DNA of 8,531 nucleotides from Frondihabitans sp. (GCA_025464735.1 JAODMX010000129.1:1-8531), one strand, 5' to 3'. Counted from the stretch's first letter, positions 1-6,979 are shown. A program made the numbers and translations. The notes: generated by a model not told the origin, from the letters alone.

Positions 1-1063
1 GGACGTCTCCGAACCGCAACGAATCGAGGGCCGTCTCCCCCTGGCCGCCGAGGGGCACGTCGAGAACGACGATGTCCGCCGGTCGGCCGGGCTCGAGGAC
101 GCCGACGTCGAGACCGTACCGCCCCGCCACCGCTCCGCTGGCGAGCGACAGCGCCACCGCGGGATCCATGCCGGCGAGGGCCACGCTGTAGGCGATCGTC
201 CGCAGGATCCCGAGGGGAAGGATCCCGGTCCCCGACGGGCTGTCGGTTCCGAACTGGAGACGCTCCGGCACTCCCAGCTCGAGGATCCGCTCGACGATGC
301 GCGTCAGGGCGAAGGTGTTCCCCGCCTGCACGACTTCGAGGACGGCGTCCGTGTGGGCGAGAACCTCATTCATCTCGGCGAACGGCCGCGCAGTGGGGCC
401 ACCGTTGGCGTGACAGACCACATCGGGTCGGAGCTCCAGCACCATGTCGCTCGCCACGACGTGGGATCCCGGCACCGACGCGCCACCCACGTGCATGGGC
501 AGAACCCACCCGCGCGCCCGCGCTTGCTCGAGGGGCCCGCGGATGAGATCGGGATCCATGCTGGATCCGAGTCCGATCTCGCCCACCAGGTGCACACCCG
601 CCTCCGCCATGTCGTCGAAGTCGGCGGGCGTCAGGTCGGGCTCCATGAGGACCGCTCCCCCGTGCAGCTTCGCTCCGCCCGGTCGGAAGCCGATCGAGCT
701 CTGGGCCGCAGCCATGGCGATCGACTTGGCTCCGAGTCGGGTTCGCTTGCGCCCCGGCCAGTGGGTCTCGCCGGCGGAGATGAGGGTCGTGACGCCGCCG
801 TTCAGGTGGGCGTTCATCCACCCGAGCGTGTTCTGGCGCGGCGTGAAGTCACCGAGCACCGGATGCGTGTGCGGATCGATCAGACCGGGCGCGATCACCG
901 CGCCCCCGACGTCCACGGTACGGTCGACGCTGGTGTCGAGCTCGGACTCGCGCCCGACCGCCACGATCGTTGCGTCGTCGATGACGACCGCATCGGCGTC
1001 GAGAAGGGGGCTGGCGAGGTCGCCGGAGACGACCGCGGAGGCACCTCGAACGAGTGTGCGCAT
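1..1063 (-). CDS. ena: Enamidase-like amidohydrolase (cyclic enamide hydrolase), C-terminus cut by window edge
   Basis: Metal-dependent amidohydrolase-superfamily enzyme closely resembling enamidase of Eubacterium barkeri, which opens 1,4,5,6-tetrahydro-6-oxonicotinate to 2-formylglutarate and ammonia in nicotinate fermentation. 354 residues are visible; from memory the family is about 380-390, so only the last ~30 are lost. Landmarks: N-terminal beta segment, GLIDPHTHPV with H65 and H67, GDFTPRQ at 71-77, GGVTTLISAG at 89-98, KLHGGAVL at 132-139, GEIGLG with E162 (enamidase uses a Glu here rather than a carbamylated Lys, as I recall), PMHVGG with H191, HANGGPT with H218, and GTDSPSGTG with D274. 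The ATG overlaps the stop of the upstream DUF1185 gene by one base (TGATG), so translation is probably coupled. The family call is strong; the actual substrate is inferred and could be another cyclic amide. Confidence 0.87.
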   Translation of the reverse strand, partial: MRTLVRGASAVVSGDLASPLLDADAVVIDDATIVAVGRESELDTSVDRTVDVGGAVIAPGLIDPHTHPVLGDFTPRQNTLGWMNAHLNGGVTTLISAGETHWPGRKRTRLGAKSIAMAAAQSSIGFRPGGAKLHGGAVLMEPDLTPADFDDMAEAGVHLVGEIGLGSSMDPDLIRGPLEQARARGWVLPMHVGGASVPGSHVVASDMVLELRPDVVCHANGGPTARPFAEMNEVLAHTDAVLEVVQAGNTFALTRIVERILELGVPERLQFGTDSPSGTGILPLGILRTIAYSVALAGMDPAVALSLASGAVAGRYGLDVGVLEPGRPADIVVLDVPLGGQGETALDSLRFGDV

Positions 1064-1665
1064 CAGCGGAGCCCGTCGTTCCCGGTGGCCTGTTCTTCGG
1101 TCAGACCGCCGACGCGCGCATGGAGGCGCGGACCGTTGGAGGCGGCGAGCGCCACGACGATCTCGTTCGCCCGCGGTGCGTCGCCCACTCGGAACTCGAC
1201 AGCATCGAAGTGCGTGCGGATCATCATGGCCTTCTTGTGGTGCAGCGGGATATCGATGGTCGCCCCCTGCCCGCCGCGCTTCTTGGCGCTCGGGAGGATC
1301 GAGACGCCACCGGAGACCTCCCGGGTCGGTGCTCCGAACCGAGGGTGCAGCAGTGCGGCGATGTGCTCCAGCTCGCCGTTCTCGCCCACGATGCCGGCTT
1401 TGCCGTAGGAGGCGAGGTCGCCGTCGAGCAACTCGACGGCGCGCTGGGTGAAGACGCGCCCGAGGACGTGGCCGGCATCGGCGAGGAGGTCGAGCTCCGG
1501 TGAGAATCGCCCCGCGTAGGGGTTGATGAGGATCGCGCCGACAACCACGTGCCGCGACGGTGTCTCGGCTGCGTAGTCTCCGTCAGCGTTGATGTCTTCG
1601 ATCTGGACGACCCATTTGCGAACCGTGACTTCCAGGTTCTGCTCGGCATCTGTGAACAACGACAC
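1063..1665 (-). CDS. Amino acid synthesis family protein (DUF1185/Amino_synth)
   Basis: 200-residue protein, the usual length for the DUF1185/Amino_synth family, which has solved structures but no firmly established biochemical role that I know of. Conserved-looking blocks are NPYAGRF (48-54), YGKAGIVGENGELEH (87-101), SGG..ILPSAKKRG (118-131) and IDIPLHHKKA (138-147). No signal peptide or membrane segment is visible, so it should be cytoplasmic. The GTG start is chosen because GAGGAG lies five bases upstream of it. It is the first gene of a leftward two-gene unit: its TGA overlaps the enamidase ATG by one base, implying co-translation and a role in the same pathway, perhaps acting on the same heterocycle or its opened product. 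Its promoter region carries the palindrome shared with the acetamidase locus. Family assignment is confident; function is unknown. Confidence 0.85.
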   Translation of the reverse strand: MSLFTDAEQNLEVTVRKWVVQIEDINADGDYAAETPSRHVVVGAILINPYAGRFSPELDLLADAGHVLGRVFTQRAVELLDGDLASYGKAGIVGENGELEHIAALLHPRFGAPTREVSGGVSILPSAKKRGGQGATIDIPLHHKKAMMIRTHFDAVEFRVGDAPRANEIVVALAASNGPRLHARVGGLTEEQATGNDGLR

Positions 1666-1686
1666 GGTGACTCCTCTTCATTTGGC

Positions 1687-1698
1687 GTAGCATGCTAC
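1687..1698. promoter_or_regulatory. Perfect 12-bp palindrome, putative operator copy 1
   Basis: GTAGCATGCTAC is a perfect palindrome in the 68-base gap between the leftward DUF1185 gene and the rightward cysteine hydrolase. A near-identical copy starts 19 bases to the right and a third lies at 4005-4016. Each strand reads TAGCAT, which also fits the loose actinobacterial -10 pattern TANNNT, so a bound repressor could block both divergent promoters. The cognate regulator is not in the window; a GntR- or TetR-type dimer would suit a site of this size, but that is inference. Confidence 0.62.
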
Positions 1699-1705
1699 TC
1701 AGTCA

Positions 1706-1717
1706 GTAGGATGCTAC
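1706..1717. promoter_or_regulatory. Imperfect palindrome, putative operator copy 2
   Basis: GTAGGATGCTAC differs from the perfect palindrome at 1687-1698 by one base. The 19-base centre-to-centre spacing, a little under two helical turns, would place two bound dimers near the same face of the DNA. It contains TAGGAT on the + strand, a plausible -10 element for the cysteine hydrolase that begins at 1734; no convincing -35 is visible. Confidence 0.52.
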
Positions 1718-1723
1718 CCGAAT

Positions 1724-1730
1724 GGAGAGG
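1724..1730 (+). promoter_or_regulatory. Ribosome binding site fixing the cysteine hydrolase start
   Basis: GGAGAGG precedes the ATG at 1734, with GGAG ending six bases before it. The upstream in-frame ATG at 1722 overlaps this element and has only a weak AGGA ten bases before it, so 1734 is preferred as the start. Confidence 0.6.
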
Positions 1731-1733
1731 GAC

Positions 1734-2444
1734 ATGATCCCCCGCACTGCCGTACTCATGATCGACATGCAGAACACCTACCTCGAGCAGGATCGTCGCG
1801 ATCGTTTTGGCTGGCCGCCGATCTACCGGCTCGACGAGACCATCGACGAATGCGTGTCGCTGGTCGCTGCGGCCAGGGCCGAGGCGGTGCCCGTCATCTT
1901 CACCAGGGCGGTCAGCCGCGTCGACGGAGCGGACACGATGCCCGCGATCGCCGCGCTGGCCCGCTCGGTCGGATCCGATGAGGATCCAGTGGAAGACGAG
2001 ACCGCATGGTCGTCCGAGATCATGGACGCCCTGGCCCCTCGCGAAGGCGAGATCGTCCTGAACAAACCGCGCTGGGACGCCTTCTTCGCCACCGAGCTGG
2101 AGAACATCCTCCGCAGCCTCGACGTCAACCGCCTGCTCATCGCAGGGCTGCAGACGAACGTCTGCATCGACTCGACGACGCGGGCCGCGCTCATGCGCAA
2201 CTTCGCCGTAGCGATCCCGGAGGATGCCGTCTCCACCGATAGCAAGCACCTTCACTATGCGGGTCTCGATGCCCTCCGCATCCTGTACGCCGAGGTGGCG
2301 CCGTGGCGCGAACTCCTGACCCCGGAGGCGGACTGGACAACGCGGCTCCTCCAGATCGGCTACGGCCGCAAGTACGACGACCTGCCGCACCCGGCCGAAC
2401 CGGAGGCCACGACGATCGCCGGGGACGCCACCCGTGTCGGCTGA
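1734..2444 (+). CDS. Isochorismatase-type cysteine hydrolase (amidase)
   Basis: 236-residue member of the isochorismatase-like cysteine hydrolase superfamily (nicotinamidase, maleamate, biuret and ureidoacrylate amidohydrolases, N-carbamoylsarcosine amidase). The catalytic triad is visible: D11 in VLMIDMQ, K111 in NKPRWDAF and C144 in LQTNVCIDST; the residues before C144 fit the usual cis-peptide loop. Family members typically hydrolyse a small amide or carbamoyl group to acid plus ammonia in the cytoplasm. The tail after about residue 195 is longer than in the shortest members. The start at 1734 is preferred over 1722 because of the ribosome binding site. It is the first gene of a rightward unit, its stop overlapping the next gene, an SDR, by 11 bases, and it shares a divergent operator region with the enamidase operon. 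The likely substrate is an acyclic amide produced in that pathway; the exact compound cannot be read from the sequence. Confidence 0.86.
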   Translation: MIPRTAVLMIDMQNTYLEQDRRDRFGWPPIYRLDETIDECVSLVAAARAEAVPVIFTRAVSRVDGADTMPAIAALARSVGSDEDPVEDETAWSSEIMDALAPREGEIVLNKPRWDAFFATELENILRSLDVNRLLIAGLQTNVCIDSTTRAALMRNFAVAIPEDAVSTDSKHLHYAGLDALRILYAEVAPWRELLTPEADWTTRLLQIGYGRKYDDLPHPAEPEATTIAGDATRVG

Positions 2445-3225
2445 TCGCAATGCCCCCGACCGCCTGGCCGTGGTCACGGGAGCCAGCTCCGGCATCGGCG
2501 CGGCGACCGTGCGACGATTCCGTTCCTCCGGCTGGGACGTCGTGGCGGTCGCCCGCCGGGAGGATCGACTGGCCGACCTCGCCCGCGAGACGGGCTGCGA
2601 CTTCTACGCGGCAGACCTCACCGACGCTGGCCAGCTCGACGCTCTGACCGAGTTCGTGGCGGGCGTCGGCACTCCCACCACGCTCATCAACAACGCCGGC
2701 GGCGCACGCGGGAACGACAGCGTCGAAACGGGCAAAGCGGACGACTGGAGGTGGATGTTCGAGGTCAACGTCATCGCAACCCAGCAGATGACCGCACGGA
2801 TGCTCCCCCTGCTTCGAGCTCACGCCCGCGAACACGGACACGCTGACATCGTGACCGTCACCTCGACTGCCGGTCACGTCGCCTATCGGGGCGGCGCCGG
2901 CTACAACGCGTCCAAGTTCGCCGAGCACGCTCTGATGAGCGTGTTGCGCCAGGAGCTGATCGGCGAACCTCTGCGGGTCATCGAGATTGCGCCGGGCATG
3001 GTGCAGAGCGAGGAGTTCTCGCTCAACCGGTTCGCCGGTGACCGATCGCGGGCCGATGCCGTCTATCAGGGAGTTCCGGATCCTTTGTCACCGGACGATG
3101 TCGCCCTGGCCATCGTGCAAGCGGTCGGACTGCCCAGCCACGTGAACCTGGAGCTCGTCACCGTCAAGCCCGTGGCGCAGTACAACAGCTTCCTGACCGC
3201 CCGAGCGCCGCTCACCGTCAAGTAG
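2434..3225 (+). CDS. Classical SDR oxidoreductase, probably NADP-preferring
   Basis: 263-residue short-chain dehydrogenase/reductase. Motifs in order: cofactor glycine motif TGASSGIG (15-22), Arg pair R41-R42 just after the second strand (typical of NADP(H) preference), DL at 61-62, NNAG (86-89), N112, S144, and the catalytic Y157 and K161 in YNASK, then PG at 187-188. The overall pattern is nearest to YdfG-like or serine 3-dehydrogenase-like SDRs acting on small hydroxy- or oxo-acids, but SDR specificity cannot be deduced from this alone. The GTG start lies inside the end of the cysteine hydrolase gene (11-base overlap), with GGGGA eight bases before it; the nearby ATG at 2450 is out of frame. 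Translational coupling implies it acts in the same pathway, for example reducing an aldehyde such as the formyl product an enamidase would release. Confidence 0.88.
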   Translation: MSADRNAPDRLAVVTGASSGIGAATVRRFRSSGWDVVAVARREDRLADLARETGCDFYAADLTDAGQLDALTEFVAGVGTPTTLINNAGGARGNDSVETGKADDWRWMFEVNVIATQQMTARMLPLLRAHAREHGHADIVTVTSTAGHVAYRGGAGYNASKFAEHALMSVLRQELIGEPLRVIEIAPGMVQSEEFSLNRFAGDRSRADAVYQGVPDPLSPDDVALAIVQAVGLPSHVNLELVTVKPVAQYNSFLTARAPLTVK

Positions 3226-3250
3226 CGGACAGGCAAGTAACGATCAGGTG

Positions 3251-3268
3251 CTCGAGCTAGCGCTCGAG
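3251..3268. terminator. Small hairpin between convergent SDR genes
   Basis: CTCGAGC and GCTCGAG form a perfect 7-bp stem around the four-base loop TAGC. It lies 25 bases after the stop of the rightward SDR and overlaps the stop codon and last codons of the leftward SDR. The position suits a bidirectional terminator, but no T-run follows on either strand, so this is tentative. Confidence 0.3.
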
Positions 3269-3982
3269 TTGGGTCTGACCGCCGTCAACAAGAAACTCGG
3301 CGCCCGTCGAGAAGCTCGACTGGTCGGAGGCGAGAAAGAGGACCGTCTTGGCGACCTCCTCAGGCAGGGGGATGCGCCCCAGGCGGTTCATCGCCGCGTC
3401 GTCAGTGAGGCCCGGCACCATGTCGGTCTTCATGGCGGCCGGGTGTACCGAGTTCACTCTGACGCCCGACCTGGCAAGCTCGGCCGCCGTCGACTTCGTG
3501 AGCCCGCGAAGCGCGAACTTCGACGCGACGTAGCCGTGCAGGGCGTGGGAGGCCTGAATGCCGTAGTTGGACGACACATTGACGATCGAGCCCGATTTCT
3601 GACGTTCCATGAGGGGGGCTGCGTACTTCGTGCCGAGGAACGCACCGGTGACGTTGATTGCCATGATGTCGTCGAAGTCGGCCCGGCTGAAGGTTTTCAG
3701 GGATCCTCGTCGGAGGACGCCGGCGTTGTTGACGAGGATGTCGAGCCGACCGAATCGGGCGTCGATCATCGCGATCGCCCGCTGCCAGTCGGACTCGTCG
3801 CGCACGTCGAGATGCGTGAACGTACCGGCGTCGCCGAGAGCGGCAGCCGTCCGTGCGCCCTCGTCGTCGAGGATGTCCCCGATGACGACGGAAGCCCCTT
3901 CCGCAACGAACAGACGGGCGGTCGCCGCGCCCAGACCCCGCGCACCGCCTGAGATCAGGGCGACTCTGCCGCTCAGTTCCAC
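3257..3982 (-). CDS. Classical SDR oxidoreductase, NAD-type (hydroxysteroid/glucose dehydrogenase-like)
   Basis: 241-residue classical SDR. Motifs: SGGARGLG (11-18), D36 at the end of the second strand (favours NAD+), DV at 59-60, NNAG (85-88), N110, S138, catalytic Y151 and K155 in YVASK, and the C-terminal strand with FLVDGG (230-235). By general resemblance it would often be named 3-alpha-(or 20-beta)-hydroxysteroid or glucose 1-dehydrogenase, but such names are transferred widely and do not fix the substrate. The GTG start has GGGAG about five bases upstream. It faces the NADP-type SDR tail to tail and is divergent from the acetamidase gene across a 95-base gap containing the shared palindrome, so it probably belongs to the same regulon. 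The opposite cofactor preference of the two SDRs suggests one oxidative and one reductive step. Confidence 0.88.
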   Translation of the reverse strand: MELSGRVALISGGARGLGAATARLFVAEGASVVIGDILDDEGARTAAALGDAGTFTHLDVRDESDWQRAIAMIDARFGRLDILVNNAGVLRRGSLKTFSRADFDDIMAINVTGAFLGTKYAAPLMERQKSGSIVNVSSNYGIQASHALHGYVASKFALRGLTKSTAAELARSGVRVNSVHPAAMKTDMVPGLTDDAAMNRLGRIPLPEEVAKTVLFLASDQSSFSTGAEFLVDGGQTQLER

Positions 3983-4004
3983 GCTGGCTCCCTTCAGCCT
4001 CGTC

Positions 4005-4016
4005 GTAGCATGCTAT
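4005..4016. promoter_or_regulatory. Putative operator copy 3
   Basis: GTAGCATGCTAT matches the perfect palindrome at 1687-1698 in 11 of 12 bases. It sits in the gap between the leftward SDR and the rightward acetamidase gene, 23 bases from the SDR start and 61 from the amidase start. Both strands read TAGCAT, a possible -10. Its reuse in a second divergent gap of the same cluster is the main evidence that it is a regulatory site. Confidence 0.58.
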
Positions 4017-4077
4017 TCGACGGGTCCGCGGGGAGGCGCACTTTCTCCGACGTGTTCGAAACTGGAAGACTGGCTCA

Positions 4078-5175
4078 ATGACCGTCACCGATTCCACAGC
4101 CACCCTGCAGCCCGACCTCGGTGACATCCCGGCGTCGATCTACCTGCCCGCCTCGCTGCCCAACGTGCTGTGGGGGCGACTCCCCTGCGAGGCGGACTCC
4201 CCGGTGTTGACCGTGGCCCCGGGCACCGAGGTGACGATCGACACGATCAGTCACGAGGGGCTCCTGGACGATCAGGGGCGCGACCCGGTGGCATTCTTCG
4301 CCCGGCACGGCATCGCGCGAGCCGACGTCCTCGACGATGCAATCGCGGTGGCCGCTTCCACAGGTCTTCGCGACCCCGCGGTCGACGGTCCGCACGTCGT
4401 CACCGGCCCCATCGCCGTCGAGGGAGCAGAGCCCGGAGACCTCCTGACGATGACCCTGATCTCGGCGGTCCCGCGAGTGCCCTACGGGGTGATCTCGAAC
4501 CGACACGGGCGGGGAGCCCTCCCGGAGGTCTATCCGCTCGACGGGTCGACCGTGAGCACCTTCGCGGCCGTGGCCGAGCGCTCCGACGGAAGCCTCGTCG
4601 GAACCCTCCCCCTGACCCCCGGTGGCGACCACGAAGTCACATTCCCCCTTCATCCCTTTCTCGGGATCATGGGTGTCGCCACCGCAGGCACCGAACGTGC
4701 GCATTCTGTCCCGCCCGGGCTGCACGGCGGCAACATCGACATCAACCTGCTCGTCGAGGGCACGTCGCTCCATCTCCCCGTCCAGGTGCCGGGGGCACTG
4801 GCGTATGTCGGCGACCCCCACTTCGCGCAGGGTGACGGTGAGGTCGCACTGACGGCGATGGAGGCGTCGCTCCGCGTCACGCTCCGATTCGACCTGATCA
4901 AGAGATCGGATGCAGTCGCGGCATTCGGTGAGATCGTCGGGCCGCTGGCCGAGACGCCCGAGTTCCTCGTCCCGACCGGTCTGAGCGAAGACCTCGACGA
5001 AGCCGTCCAGAAGTGCGTCACAGCCGCCATCGCCCTGCTCCATGCCCGATTCGGCATGGACAAGACCCTCGCCTACGCCTACCTCTCGGCGGCGACCGAC
5101 TTCAACATCTCGCAGGTGGTCGACCTCGTGAAGGGCGTCCACGCTCGGATCCGGGTGGCCGACTTCCCGGGGTGA
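4078..5175 (+). CDS. Acetamidase/formamidase family amidase (FmdA/AmdA)
   Basis: 365-residue member of the FmdA/AmdA acetamidase-formamidase family, metal-dependent cytoplasmic enzymes that hydrolyse small amides to acid and ammonia. Visible family blocks: TISHEG (56-61), DGPHVVTGPI (103-112), VEGAEPGDLL (114-123), HPFLGIMGVA (192-201), the GLHGGNIDI block (214-222), and GDPHFAQGDGEV (245-256) with D246, H248 and E255 in the expected metal and catalytic neighbourhood. The length is somewhat shorter than the roughly 400-residue classical formamidases, as in the shorter actinobacterial acetamidase-like group. GGAAG lies nine bases before the ATG. It forms its own rightward unit, sharing an operator-like palindrome with the divergent SDR. 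In context it is the third ammonia-releasing hydrolase of the cluster, perhaps acting on formamide or another short amide released by the pathway; that role is inferred. Confidence 0.9.
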   Translation: MTVTDSTATLQPDLGDIPASIYLPASLPNVLWGRLPCEADSPVLTVAPGTEVTIDTISHEGLLDDQGRDPVAFFARHGIARADVLDDAIAVAASTGLRDPAVDGPHVVTGPIAVEGAEPGDLLTMTLISAVPRVPYGVISNRHGRGALPEVYPLDGSTVSTFAAVAERSDGSLVGTLPLTPGGDHEVTFPLHPFLGIMGVATAGTERAHSVPPGLHGGNIDINLLVEGTSLHLPVQVPGALAYVGDPHFAQGDGEVALTAMEASLRVTLRFDLIKRSDAVAAFGEIVGPLAETPEFLVPTGLSEDLDEAVQKCVTAAIALLHARFGMDKTLAYAYLSAATDFNISQVVDLVKGVHARIRVADFPG

Positions 5176-5225
5176 GACCCCTATCACCTATGGCACTTTA
5201 TGCGTGTTTTCTTCTACGCACTCGG

Positions 5226-6004
5226 TCATGGTTTGTGAACGTGGCGCCGAATGAGGACAGCAAGCTTTCGACTATCAACCACGGCTGGCGCCGTTCGCCT
5301 GTTCGCGACCTTTGCAGCGAGGTCATGGAGGTATCGAGCCGCGTCGCTCCGCGCTCCGATAATTCCGGGTTGGTCGAGGGTCCATCCGCCGACGGCCTCG
5401 GCACCATGTTCATCGAGAACGTGGAGCAGATTCGACACGTCGATGATGTCTTTCGGCGTCTGCGCACCTCGGTCGTGCCAGGCGTAGGCCTTGAGGACAA
5501 CGGCGGCTTCGACAGTGGGGACCAAAACCGATGCAGAGATCTCGCTCCCATCTTGCAGCGTCATCTGTGCGTCAATGCGGAGCGGTGTACCAAGCGCGAC
5601 AGTGAGCCCCGGCGTCGAGTCGAATCCCCGTCCACCTCGAATCTCGTCTGTGAACCTTCCGACGAAGTTGGGGATCAGCAAGTCGATGATCGGGGAGGGC
5701 TTCGCGTGCCCGAAGACGTATCGGTTACCACTTTCGGCCTTGTATCCCGCCGCAACAAGTTCTCAGTGTGCATGGTGCCATCGTCAGCGAGCTCGAGGGT
5801 GATTCCTCCGTCAGCGTCACTGGTTCGACGGTCGATGAATCCCGGGCTGGGGAACGCCGCCGCAATGAGGCCGACCATCTGCCCGCCGATGACGCGTGCC
5901 TCCGGGTGTCCCGCGAGAATCTCGGCAAGGTCGTGAAGCGCACGGTAAGCGGCATCGTCCTCCGGTCCGGTGGCGACGAGATACGCCCGCAGGGGCTCAC
6001 CCAC
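5226..6004 (-). pseudogene. AbiEii-like nucleotidyltransferase (toxin of type IV TA pair), frameshifted
   Basis: Read with one base restored, this is a 259-residue nucleotidyltransferase-fold protein like the AbiEii/MenT group of toxins. It has VIGGQMVGL (38-46), RRTSDADGG with the catalytic D63-x-D65 pair, a third acid D108 in PIIDLLIP, and a helical C-terminal part with VLKAYAW and KDIIDVSNLL. The GTG at 6004-6002 overlaps the antitoxin stop by eight bases. The good frame runs to residue 81, then shifts at 5759-5764: GAGAAC on the coding strand would be GAGGAAC if one G were restored, giving TEELVAAGYK without interruption; as written, the second frame has a TGA just upstream. No slippery heptamer is present. 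The second part could start alone at the TTG at 5681 but would lack D63 and D65. It is either an inactivated toxin or a sequencing error. Confidence 0.72.
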
Positions 6005-6965
6005 TGGTCGTGTTCTCGTTGATGCGGTTGATGTCGAGGACGGAGTTCCAGACAAGGTCAGCGGCTTCGACCTGGTCACCGGTTGTGCCGGTCGAGGTGA
6101 CATCCCACGCGGTGAGAATGGCGTCAGCGTAACCGGCTCCGACACCGAAGGCCTTGGCTGTGGCGAAGATTGTCCGGTCGGCCGGCACTGTCACCGATGT
6201 CGTGTAGTCGTCGCTAGACGCCATGGCGAAGCCGAGGCGCGCGGGGTCGATGCCTGCTTCCAGGTAGACAGTGACGTGTTCGGGTTTTCGCCAGGCGTAC
6301 ACCTGGCTGGCGGCGAGGTCTCCCGAAACTATCGCGCCAGGATCACCTCGGAACGCGCTCGCCTGGGCGAGGAGATTCGTGTCGTGCCACCAGTAGGTGG
6401 TCATTCCGCCCGGGCCGGGGTAGTCGTCTCTGCAGAAGCAGAGTAGGGCGTCAGGGTCAGCAGCGGTGATTCCCGCGTGGGTGGTCTCGACCAGGTCGCC
6501 GAGACGCGTGATCGCCTGGGAGACTCCCGACTGGGTGAGGCCGAGGGTCTCGGCGAGGTCCGCTTGCTTTCGGAAAGGCGCGCCAAGCAGGAGTGCGCGA
6601 GCGACGGCGAACTGGCCGTAAGGGCGCCGCCCCCGGGTCACGGCCCTGGTGCGTTTGTTAGGTAGGGCAAGGTGCAGGCTCCCGTCGAGCCAGATCGATA
6701 GGGAACTCTGTTCGAAGACGATGAGGCGGCCGTCGTCGTGTGCGGCTTTCGCCAAAGTAGGTGTGACGCGGTCAACGATGTAGAGAACGCGGTCTTCGTC
6801 GCCCACCCGTCGGAGATCGTCTACGACATTGGCGGGGGTCGGTTTGCGCCGAACCCGGCTGAGGAAGACCCGCCGGCCGTCTTCGGTGCGGAACGTGTCC
6901 GGTGTGTCCGGGAACATGGTGAGTCCAGCGGCCGCGAGTTCGCCGAGAACGTGACTGGTGTCCAT
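5997..6965 (-). CDS. AbiEi-like winged-helix antitoxin/regulator of a type IV TA pair
   Basis: 322-residue protein. Residues 30-105 form a mixed alpha/beta domain (VLYIVDRVTPTLAKAA, then LIVFEQSSLSIWLDG) like the N-terminal part of long AbiEi-like proteins. Residues 115-160 are a winged helix, with PYGQFAVARALL and the likely recognition helix TQSGVSQAITRL (144-155). The C-terminal domain has WWHDTNLL, VSGDLAAS (213-220) and VTVYLEAG. AbiEi proteins neutralise the AbiEii nucleotidyltransferase and repress their own operon. The ATG at 6965 has an excellent GAGGAGG six bases upstream. Its TGA overlaps the start of the nucleotidyltransferase gene, the standard antitoxin-first order, and an inverted repeat lies over its promoter region. 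The reading frame is intact, unlike its partner. Family assignment is by architecture and gene order rather than a precise match. Confidence 0.7.
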   Translation of the reverse strand: MDTSHVLGELAAAGLTMFPDTPDTFRTEDGRRVFLSRVRRKPTPANVVDDLRRVGDEDRVLYIVDRVTPTLAKAAHDDGRLIVFEQSSLSIWLDGSLHLALPNKRTRAVTRGRRPYGQFAVARALLLGAPFRKQADLAETLGLTQSGVSQAITRLGDLVETTHAGITAADPDALLCFCRDDYPGPGGMTTYWWHDTNLLAQASAFRGDPGAIVSGDLAASQVYAWRKPEHVTVYLEAGIDPARLGFAMASSDDYTTSVTVPADRTIFATAKAFGVGAGYADAILTAWDVTSTGTTGDQVEAADLVWNSVLDINRINENTTSG

Positions 6966-6979
6966 GCGTCCTCCTCAAT

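Noticed and set aside
1..1063. Annotating the locus as the canonical nicotinate fermentation pathway
   Set aside because: Only the enamidase homologue matches. Nicotinate dehydrogenase, 6-hydroxynicotinate reductase and the later mutase and lyase genes are not in the window, and the neighbours are different.
353..1408. Long open frame on the + strand
   Set aside because: It is antisense to the enamidase and DUF1185 genes, which carry clear family motifs; its Arg/His/Gly-rich translation has no recognisable domain.
1722..2444. Cysteine hydrolase starting at the ATG at 1722
   Set aside because: That ATG overlaps the strong GGAGAGG element which is well spaced for the ATG at 1734; it adds only four residues of no known importance.
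4075..5187. 370-codon open frame on the - strand
   Set aside because: It is antisense over the whole acetamidase gene and shows no domain; the + strand gene is a clear FmdA/AmdA family member.
5201..5220. TGCGT...ACGCA short inverted repeat between the amidase and nucleotidyltransferase genes
   Set aside because: A five-base stem with a ten-base loop is too weak to call a terminator, although its place between convergent genes is suggestive.
5759..5764. Programmed -1 frameshift in the nucleotidyltransferase gene
   Set aside because: No X-XXY-YYZ slippery heptamer is present, and this family is not known for recoding; a one-base deletion or sequencing error is simpler.
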